Of a DNA stretch of 64,000 nt, positions 8,182 to 15,005 are shown piece after piece. The stretch covers positions 1-64,000 of the forward strand of contig CAZVGZ010000006.1 in assembly GCA_964627605.1 (NCBI GenBank). Direction: 5' to 3'. The notes under the pieces were generated by a model, which was not told where the DNA came from, searched no databases, and worked only from the letters and a program-made list of their open reading frames with translations. The position numbers and the translations under genes were made by a program. Source of the stretch: CAZVGZ01 sp964627605 (GTDB lineage: Bacteria; Latescibacterota; MWCZ01; CAZVGZ01). Every line of letters starts with the position of its first letter. The first letter of the stretch is position 1.

Positions 8182-9279
8182 CTATCGCCGTCTGCTCGGA
8201 AACCCGGCGTCAGACAAAATCTGCGCCGCCCGGGCGGCTTCAGTCTGCGATTCAACAGAGACCCTGAACGTGCCGCCTTCGCCCTCTCTAATCTTGAGCA
8301 GCTCAATGTCCTTGATATTGATATCAGCGGCGAACAGCGCAGCGGTTATCCCCGCTAGCTGCCCTGGGCTGTCCTGACAGTGGACCAGAATGTCCTGTAC
8401 CTCTGAGATGACACCTCTGGTATCGCTGGGGATCTCCGCTCTTATCGCTGCGGCACTTTTAAAGTGGGCCTCTAGATCGCCTGTTTCCAAGCTCCCTCGT
8501 ATCTTATCCATCTGCGCTGAGAATAGAGCGAGAACCTCGTCGATCGGCCCACCATTTGTCGAACAGATGTCGCGCCACATCTCGAACGGGCTTGAGGCGA
8601 TCCGCGTCATATCACGAAATCCGCCAGCGGCCATAATCAGGTGCTCCGGTGTCTCGGCGTTTAGACCTCCTGCCATCTCCACCAGCGCCACTGCGAGCAG
8701 TTGGGGCAGGTGGCTTACCGCAGCAACGATCCGGTCGTGGGCATCTGGATCAATAACCAGCACGCGCGCGCCTAATTCCGAAACCAGTCCATTCAACACT
8801 GAAAGCTTGTTTTCTGGTGTGTTCTGCGATGGTGTGAGCGCGTAGATGGCGTTCTCGAACAGATATGGGTCGCCAGCAGAGACACCGTGTTGTTCGGAGC
8901 CAGCCATAGGGTGCCCGCCGATAAACACGACAGTGTCCGGCAATACTGCGTTGGCCTGTCGGCAGATGTCAGCTTTTGTGCTGCCTACATCCGTGACTAT
9001 CGCACCGGGTTTGGCCACTGATGCGATGACAGGAAGAAGCTCAAGTGCTCTGCCGATGGGCGTCGACAATATCACAACATCGGCTTGGGGGATTTTTTCG
9101 GGGATATCTGTATAGTCACCACCATCGTCGATGACTCTCAAAGATACCGCCTGGTCGATCGTGCTTGGGCGGCTGATGCCGATCACCCGCCCCACAGTCT
9201 CTCGACGTTTCCACGCCAGACCAAGGGAACCGCCAATCAGCCCAACTCCGACTATGGCTACTGTGGGTCTATCCGGCAT
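8182..9279 (-). CDS. tyrA: Prephenate dehydrogenase with C-terminal ACT domain
   Basis: A 365-residue NAD-dependent prephenate dehydrogenase, which oxidatively decarboxylates prephenate to 4-hydroxyphenylpyruvate in tyrosine synthesis. The Rossmann motif GVGLIGGSLG is at residues 11-20. The catalytic and substrate region ILSTPIGRALELLP, DVGSTKADICRQA and GGHPMAGSEQHG is intact. The C-terminal segment from about residue 285 (ILVHCQDSPGQLAGITAAL) is an ACT domain for allosteric control, probably by tyrosine. It closes a minus-strand aromatic amino-acid cluster with trpA, chorismate mutase and DAHP synthase. Confidence 0.94.
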   Translation of the reverse strand: MPDRPTVAIVGVGLIGGSLGLAWKRRETVGRVIGISRPSTIDQAVSLRVIDDGGDYTDIPEKIPQADVVILSTPIGRALELLPVIASVAKPGAIVTDVGSTKADICRQANAVLPDTVVFIGGHPMAGSEQHGVSAGDPYLFENAIYALTPSQNTPENKLSVLNGLVSELGARVLVIDPDAHDRIVAAVSHLPQLLAVALVEMAGGLNAETPEHLIMAAGGFRDMTRIASSPFEMWRDICSTNGGPIDEVLALFSAQMDKIRGSLETGDLEAHFKSAAAIRAEIPSDTRGVISEVQDILVHCQDSPGQLAGITAALFAADINIKDIELLKIREGEGGTFRVSVESQTEAARAAQILSDAGFPSRRR

Positions 9280-9360
9280 AGCTAGCGCCTAAAGTGCTGC
9301 GACATTTGGCAATAGGGTTGGAGGCACAGATGTCTGCAAACCATGGGCGTCGGTCCAACG

Positions 9361-10437
9361 TCACCCACCACCGGCTCTGGCTGCGGCGATCTTGCCGATC
9401 CGGTCCAGCAGCGCACGGCCCTCATCAGGAGTATCGCAGCCTGTGGAAACCATCAACCCCTCAGGCTTTAGCTGCTCGTAAAGCTGCACCGTGCCCTCAG
9501 GGCTGCTGTGGGCATAGATGCTCTTTCCAGCATCCTGAATCCGTTTCAGTAGAGGTATCCACGCTTCTGCTGGTTCAACGCCAGACCCTGGGACCCACTG
9601 GATCGCCTGGATACTCTCAATCTCCAGGAGGTAGTCGAGTTTGCCTATCGCGTCAGGCCCGTCGAGATGATAGATCGAGTAGTCGAGCCAGTCGGCGAGT
9701 TCGGTTAGTTCTGGTACTACGAACTCTTTGAACATCTCTGGCGAGATCAGAGCGATGAAGTCGCACTGAAGTGGGTACGACCGTCCGCCACCAAGCGCAG
9801 AGAGCCATCCGGTTGTGGCGCTTTGGTTCTTTTTCACCACGTCATGGAGGGCTGTGTACCACTCTTTCCAACACTCCGCTACATGATCCCTCAACCTGAC
9901 TATCTCGTCTGGATTCTCGAGCAGGTCGGTGCAGAGCAGGGCATTGCTCCTTAGCGACGAAATCAGATCAGTAACACCACCGAGATCGGTGTGGGCTATC
10001 AGGTACTCTCCGTTGGCATCGTCAGCAGCCGCTTGTGTCATTTTCAGTGTGGTCTTCCACCATCTCTCGGTGGGATCGAACACCGGCAGCGGTGAGGGCC
10101 AGCTCTCGATGGTCGAGCCGAACCAGTTGGTGGTCTCATCAAAATGGACCGGCGAGCCCAAATACGCTCCGCCGATGCCTGGGCCCAAGTTAGGCCAGTA
10201 AGCCGGAAAATCCACACCGCCATACCACGTCGCCTCCATTTCCCTCCTGGCGCGGGAGATCAGGTACGCAGGCTCGGTCCACCGAGCGATCAGATCATCT
10301 GGAGCTTCTGTGGGTTCGGGATCGTGTTTTCTGGTGCGGACACGTACCATGGGTACATCGTGGATGTCCACGTTCCACCATGCATCATACCGTTTTTGGA
10401 GGAGTTCCCAGTCTGTGTGGTCGTAGCGGTTATTCAC
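9361..10437 (-). CDS. Uroporphyrinogen decarboxylase-like (URO-D/MtaA superfamily) protein
   Basis: A 358-residue protein with the TIM-barrel organisation of the URO-D superfamily, which includes haem-pathway HemE and methylcobamide:CoM methyltransferases. Supporting motifs are the late-barrel segments YSIYHLDGPDAIGKLDYLL and IQAIQWVPGSG, and the terminal GLMVSTGCDTPDEGRALL. It lacks the N-terminal arginine motif of true HemE, so it is probably a methyltransferase-like or unknown-function paralogue. Such proteins are frequent beside Gfo/Idh oxidoreductases in FCB-type genomes. The start is GTG behind AGGGTTCTAAT. Its position inside an aromatic amino-acid cluster is unexplained. Confidence 0.75.
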   Translation of the reverse strand: MNNRYDHTDWELLQKRYDAWWNVDIHDVPMVRVRTRKHDPEPTEAPDDLIARWTEPAYLISRARREMEATWYGGVDFPAYWPNLGPGIGGAYLGSPVHFDETTNWFGSTIESWPSPLPVFDPTERWWKTTLKMTQAAADDANGEYLIAHTDLGGVTDLISSLRSNALLCTDLLENPDEIVRLRDHVAECWKEWYTALHDVVKKNQSATTGWLSALGGGRSYPLQCDFIALISPEMFKEFVVPELTELADWLDYSIYHLDGPDAIGKLDYLLEIESIQAIQWVPGSGVEPAEAWIPLLKRIQDAGKSIYAHSSPEGTVQLYEQLKPEGLMVSTGCDTPDEGRALLDRIGKIAAARAGGG

Positions 10438-10509
10438 ATTAGAACCCTGTCAGAATTTTTCTATTTGGCCGACGAAAAGTGGAAATCACGGCTGAAGGCC
10501 AACTCAATT

Positions 10510-11170
10510 CTACAGCGATCGATCCAATGTCGGAGCGATTGTCCTTAGCTGATTCATGAGCGTTGCGAACTGTTCCAGATCAATACCGTTTGCATCGGAG
10601 CCGCTGTGTGTCGTCGTCATGGACGTCGATGACCAACCCGTTCGCTCCAGCGGCGATGGCCGCCCTGGCCATAGCAAGAGCAAAGTCGGGTCGCCCGGCG
10701 CTCTCCACCGGATCGGCTATCACCGGCAGATGACTGAGACGGTGTACCGCCGGTATCGAAGCGATGTCCATGACAGCTCTGGCGTGTCCCTCAAACGTTC
10801 GGATGCCCCTCTCACACAGAATAACGCGGTGGTTGCCCCTAGCGATCACCTGTTCTGCAGCAAGTAGAAGCTCTTCGTCGGTCGCCGATCCGTCGCGTTT
10901 TATCAGCACCGGCCTATCGCCTGTGCCGACTGCGTCCAAAAGGGCGTAGTTGTGCATGTTTTGAGCACCAACGGAGAGTATGTCCGCATATCCGCTCGCT
11001 ATCTCTACGTGCGATGGGTCCATCACCTCACTGATTGTCGGCAGTCCCATCTGCTCGCTGACCTGCGCCAGAATCTCAAGCCCCTTTTCACCCATCCCAC
11101 CAAAGCCGTAGGGCGACTTTTGGAGGGCGTACACTCCACCTTTCAGGATGGTGGCACCGTTGTTTTCAAC
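10510..11170 (-). pseudogene. DAHP synthase, truncated and frameshifted
   Basis: This is the remnant of a class I (AroF/KdsA-type) 3-deoxy-7-phosphoheptulonate synthase, the first enzyme of the shikimate pathway. Readable core motifs are GATILKGG, KSPYGFGG, PTISEVMDPSHVE, ADILSVGAQNMHNY, RPVLIKRDGSAT and ILCERGIRTFEG. Two defects are visible. The N-terminal part with the conserved GPC(A/S)VES strand is missing; the readable frame begins directly behind the chorismate mutase stop codon. Near 10593 the frame also shifts: the natural C-terminus (GIDLEQFATLMNQL, ending at 10510) is in another frame, while the uninterrupted frame ends early at 10580. The longest open stretch is 10580-11134, from a GTG. 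Confidence 0.8.
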
Positions 11171-11179
11171 TTTCGAGCA

Positions 11180-11467
11180 TCACTCAGTCGGAGCAGCCCC
11201 CTCGCCAGATAGCCGTCGTTCAAGGCGACGCGACTCATCAATAATCCTCTCAAACAGCCGTTTGATTGCGTCTGGTTCCAGAGGACCGGGGTTTTTCTCC
11301 GCCACTTTGTCCAATATCCACGCCTCCCTGACCGGGTCGTAGATCGGCTGTCCGATCTCACGTTTGATCTCGCCAATCGCCAAAGCGCATTTGGCCCTTT
11401 CATTGAGCAGATGTATCAAACTGGCGTCAAGCTCGTTTATTTTCAGGCGCCAATCGTCGAGGTCCAT
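11180..11467 (-). CDS. Chorismate mutase (AroQ class)
   Basis: A 95-residue all-helical chorismate mutase that converts chorismate to prephenate, supplying TyrA encoded downstream. The sequence fits the AroQ fold: RLKINELDASLIHLLNERAK (helix 1 with the active-site Arg), AIGEIKREIGQPIYDPVRE and the C-terminal helix KRLFERIIDESRRLE. Length is that of a stand-alone mutase domain. Its ATG shares one base with the trpA stop (TGATG), implying translational coupling. Related organisms often fuse this domain to DAHP synthase; here a DAHP synthase remnant starts right after its stop. Confidence 0.9.
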   Translation of the reverse strand: MDLDDWRLKINELDASLIHLLNERAKCALAIGEIKREIGQPIYDPVREAWILDKVAEKNPGPLEPDAIKRLFERIIDESRRLERRLSGEGAAPTE

Positions 11468-12285
11468 CACTGTCCTTCCCTCAAGGGCGCACTGAGAGAG
11501 CTGACTAGCTCGGAGACGCCGCTGACCAAGCCGTTGGAAGCGCCCAACTCACCAATTCGGCGGACGATGGCGCTCCCTACGACCACCCCGTCGGCAAGTT
11601 TCGCCACGTCTGCCACCTGTTCAGGCGACGACACCCCAAACCCGACCGCCACAGGCAGATCGGTAAACGATCTGATCGCAGCTACGTTTTCTTCGATGGA
11701 ACAGTTCAGGTTGTCTTTTTCGCCGGTGACTCCAGCCCTGGACACGTAGTACACGAAACCCGAACAGGCTCCAACAACCAACGGCAGCCGCTCTTTGGAG
11801 GTAGTAGGAGCGACTAGAAAGACCGTATCCAACCCCTCAGAATCACACGCTGGTTTGACCTCATCTGCCTCTTCTTGAGGTACATCCACCAGCAGCAGCC
11901 CATCCACCCCAGCGTCAGCGGCATCTTTAGCAAACCGCTCGACGCCATATGCGCAGACCGGATTGAGATATGTAAACAGAATAATCGGTACCTCGGTGCC
12001 GCTATCCCTCATACGTTTGACCGCACTGACTATCCCACCGAGTTTCGTGCCAGACTTTAGTGCACGCTGAGCGGCTTCTTGATTGACGACGCCGTCGGCC
12101 GTGGGTTCAGAAAACGGGACGCCAAGCTCGATGATATCCGCGCCAGCATCGGCTATCGCAGGAACCAGCAGTTTCGTGTCCGAGAGGGTCGGGTCACCAG
12201 CAGTGATATAAGCGATGAACGCCGCCCGACCGTCTTTTCGGCAGGCGGCGAATCTGTTTTTGAGGCGTTCTGATCGGTTAGCTAT
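11467..12285 (-). CDS. trpA: Tryptophan synthase alpha chain
   Basis: TrpA cleaves indole-3-glycerol phosphate to indole for TrpB. The frame reads through the whole family sequence: RFAACRKDGRAAFIAYITAG, GDPTLSD, ADIIELGVPFSEPTADG (catalytic Glu; the usual SDP is SEP), LLVDVPQEEAD, YVSRAGVTG and VGFGVSSPEQV. No ATG, GTG or TTG exists in frame before the ATG at 12012, which would delete the first 90 or so essential residues. An ATA at 12285-12283 lies 7 bases behind GGGAG and gives a normal length of about 272 residues, so I place the start there. No trpB is in the window. The stop overlaps the chorismate mutase start. Confidence 0.85.
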   Translation of the reverse strand: MANRSERLKNRFAACRKDGRAAFIAYITAGDPTLSDTKLLVPAIADAGADIIELGVPFSEPTADGVVNQEAAQRALKSGTKLGGIVSAVKRMRDSGTEVPIILFTYLNPVCAYGVERFAKDAADAGVDGLLLVDVPQEEADEVKPACDSEGLDTVFLVAPTTSKERLPLVVGACSGFVYYVSRAGVTGEKDNLNCSIEENVAAIRSFTDLPVAVGFGVSSPEQVADVAKLADGVVVGSAIVRRIGELGASNGLVSGVSELVSSLSAPLREGQ

Positions 12286-12299
12286 TCTTCTTCTCCCGC

Positions 12300-12371
12300 C
12301 TATCGGTGGGCAGCCGCATCGAAACTATCAATGTCTGGCTCATCTTCAATCAGTAGGACCGTGTAGTCCAT
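12300..12371 (-). pseudogene. Possible response-regulator N-terminal fragment
   Basis: A 23-codon open frame begins MDYTVLLIEDEPDID, which resembles the first strand and acidic pocket of a response-regulator receiver domain, then ends at a stop after about 10 unrelated residues. It sits directly upstream of trpA. It may be a relic left by a deletion, or chance. The other bases from 12372 to 12489 contain no gene or clear promoter. Confidence 0.3.
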
Positions 12372-12489
12372 TGATCAGCCCCGATATGCTTGCTCGGAAA
12401 ACCGTCACGCCATCACGAGCGACATGTAAGCGAGCGTTGAGTAGTTTCGACCTTATTTCACCTATCATAAAGATGCATTACCGATAGTG

Positions 12490-13440
12490 TCAAGTCGAGC
12501 GTCTGAAAATGTCCAGAGCTTGGGCGACATCAACCGATCGCACGCAAGCGTCACTGGCGATGTAGATGGCATCGCCCTTTGTATATGCGACAGACTGTCC
12601 CCAGACTGCGTCTCCAGGCAGTTTGGCTGCGATGTTTCCATAAATATCCAACACCGCTACAGACATCTGTCGGCCTGATCCTATCAATATGTACAGATCG
12701 CCCCCATCCCCTATCTCTGCTACTGTTGGCGTCGCCTGTATGCTCCCTACCAGGGCTGTCGCCCATACCAGATTGCCACCGTCATCCACGCATCTGACAT
12801 GCTGGTCCGTCGATCCGTAGACTATCCTCCCGCCGTCCGCAGTCTCAACGCGCACAGCCCCTCCAGCGACAACGCCGTCAGCCGCTGAAGACCACAGTAG
12901 CTGCCCGGTGGAATCCATCGCCACCAGCCCATCTCTCTCTGTGCCCATAAGAACAGTCGTCTGGCCATCAATCGTCGCCACAGCAGGAGGGCTGCAAATC
13001 CGCCACTGACTTGGGCCTTGGCTGGTGTTCGCGTCCCACAGCTCCTTTCCCAAGCCGTTCAGCACCATTAAGCTGCATCCGGCGACGTTTACGAGAATCT
13101 CGTCTTCCCCATCACCATTAATATCAGCGAGCGTGGCGAACGACATCCGGCGATCAATCGGCCAGTCCCACAACCGGTTTCCATCCTGATCCAACGACCA
13201 GACCCCTACATCGTGAATTCCCACGACGATCTGAGTCCGTCCATCCCATACACCCACCTGCGGTTTGGTCTTATACGTGGCAGGGGCGCTTATCACCCAC
13301 CGGGGACGCCCCTTTGCATCAATGAGCCTGATTGTGTCGTCTGACGGTGCCACCACGATCTCTGTCTTGCCGTCACCATCTACACCCCAGCAACGATCTC
13401 CGGCGAAGGCCACGACCATCCTCTGACCCTTCGCGACCAT
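12490..13440 (-). CDS. C-terminal repeat (PQQ/FG-GAP-like) part of the GH38 protein
   Basis: About 300 codons of repeated beta-propeller-type units: IRLIDAKGRPRWVIS, VWSLDQDGNRLWDW, LVAMDSTGQLLWSS and RCVDDGGNLVWATALVG, with calcium-type loops (DGDGKTE, DINGDGEDE). The first codons (MVAKGQRMVVAF) are out of frame with the natural sequence. The preceding frame ends PSPEIVAGV and this one continues DGDGKTEIVVAPSDD, so a one-base shift near 13380 splits a single gene. It is best read as the C-terminal domain of the mannosidase gene that begins at 17739, possibly serving in ligand binding outside the cell. Confidence 0.7.
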   Translation of the reverse strand: MVAKGQRMVVAFAGDRCWGVDGDGKTEIVVAPSDDTIRLIDAKGRPRWVISAPATYKTKPQVGVWDGRTQIVVGIHDVGVWSLDQDGNRLWDWPIDRRMSFATLADINGDGEDEILVNVAGCSLMVLNGLGKELWDANTSQGPSQWRICSPPAVATIDGQTTVLMGTERDGLVAMDSTGQLLWSSAADGVVAGGAVRVETADGGRIVYGSTDQHVRCVDDGGNLVWATALVGSIQATPTVAEIGDGGDLYILIGSGRQMSVAVLDIYGNIAAKLPGDAVWGQSVAYTKGDAIYIASDACVRSVDVAQALDIFRRST

Positions 13441-15005
13441 CTAGCGCGACCGTCTGCGTCAATAGCCGCTACCCGCTTGTCTCTGGTAGCCACTACGGTA
13501 CTTATCTCACCGTCGCCCAACAGGTCCACCACCAGCGGTTCACCGGTGAAGTTTCTCGCCGGGCCCCTCAGCAACCAGTTCGTCGGCGTGTCACCTTTCA
13601 AACTGATTACAGCCAATCCTCGCGCAAGGATTTCTGAAGGCAGATCGGCGGTGATGACCCACCGGTCCAAATCCATTTCCGACTGCAGTTCTTCCCACTT
13701 GCTTCCAGTCAACAGTAGCAGTTTTGCGGTTTTTGGATCGCTTGTGTCTGCGAGACTGGCAGGGATCACTCCTACCTCGACATTCAGCGCAGTGACCGAT
13801 CTGTTCCAAGTGACCGTCCAGTAGCTGTTGACTCCTGGCGTTGGTGATGGTGTTGCATTGTTGGGAGGCTGCGTCGATCTGTCCGCCGTAACTCCGCACT
13901 TGTCGCCGTTGTGCGCTGCGATATTTACAGCGATATCTATGTCGGCAAAAGATGCCCATTCGCCGTTGCTCACCTCTCTCTTGCGGGTGACGGGTGCTTG
14001 GAAGTATCGACACAACCCGCTCGTGGCGACCTTTATCCATACCCACCCGTCAGTAACCATCTGAGTCGCTGCGAACTGGGTTTTCTGTTTTCCACCAGCT
14101 TCAACCGTCACATGTTTGTTAAAATCGACAAATCGACGCGCACCCAGACTCATCTCTGACCATGTCTCAATCGGACTGACCAGCGTCGTCTCCACAGCCA
14201 GGTCTTGCGTGATGAGGTTCACCAGCTCGACAGTTACCTGGCGGTCATCGCTCGACACCGAAACCGCAACTTGGAACTCGGTCGGTTCGACCCAAAGCAC
14301 ATCGGTGTATTTCACCCCATCATTTACGATCGAAGCACATAGAAACCCTTTTGCATCACCGGGAACATCGACTAAAATATCCACACTACGCCCTTCATGG
14401 GCTGCGAGTTGGACAGGCGCCTTGTCCAAAGAGATACCGCAACCATCTGGAGCATCAATCACAAGCTCAAGGGACACCTCGGCATCGCTTAGGTTGTTGG
14501 CTACAACCGCTGTTACGGTTGAAGTGCATCCAGGGATAAGCTCACCTCTGAGGGCGACAGACACCGGTATGTTGCCCAGCGGGGCAGCACCGTTGTTGTG
14601 CAGCCACCAGCGGCAAAACAGTTCCGATGTGTCATCCCCAACCGCAGGGGCAGCCAGATCCGCAGCGCCGCTTGTTGGCATCACTCGTGCGGTCTCCACG
14701 CTGTTCGGCGTTAGCTGGACGTGTACAACACCTCCGCCTGACGGCAGCGGTTGTCCACCTCGTCCTGCCAGATCGGTCCGTTTAGCGGCGTTGATTTCAC
14801 CGCCGAAACCTAGCTGTGCGCTGGCAGCCTGCCCTCGCCACTCAAATCCGCGAACGACCACGCCTGCACCGATGTCTGTGGCTCCAGTTAGGTGGCTGGC
14901 GGCTGGTTGATGCGCTGGACACACCGCCGTCACCAGCATTTTGGACGGATCGACCTCCAGCCAACCTTTGGAGCTGGGGTAGACTCCCGGTCTGGCGCAG
15001 CGCGG
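13380..15005 (-). pseudogene. Middle part of the broken GH38 gene (beta-sandwich domains)
   Basis: This frame carries the GH38 C-terminal beta domain (KGWLEVDPSKMLVTAV, IGAGVVVRGFEWRGQ, GGVVHVQLTPNSVETARV). NPCBM/CARDB-like beta-sandwich segments follow (GCTSTVTAVVANNLSDAEV, AAHEGRSVDILVDVPGDAKG), then the first repeat of the propeller part (ISTVVATRDKRVAAIDADG). No start codon with a ribosome site exists for it. It joins the upstream catalytic frame across a shift between about 14960 and 15010 and the downstream frame near 13380. It is not a separate gene. Confidence 0.7.

Noticed and set aside
12278..12343. A 21-codon frame (MSQTLIVSMRLPTD) resembling a trehalose-phosphate synthase N-terminus
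   Set aside because: Only about ten residues are similar and they overlap the receiver-like fragment in another frame; both cannot be real. Kept only as part of a low-interest finding.
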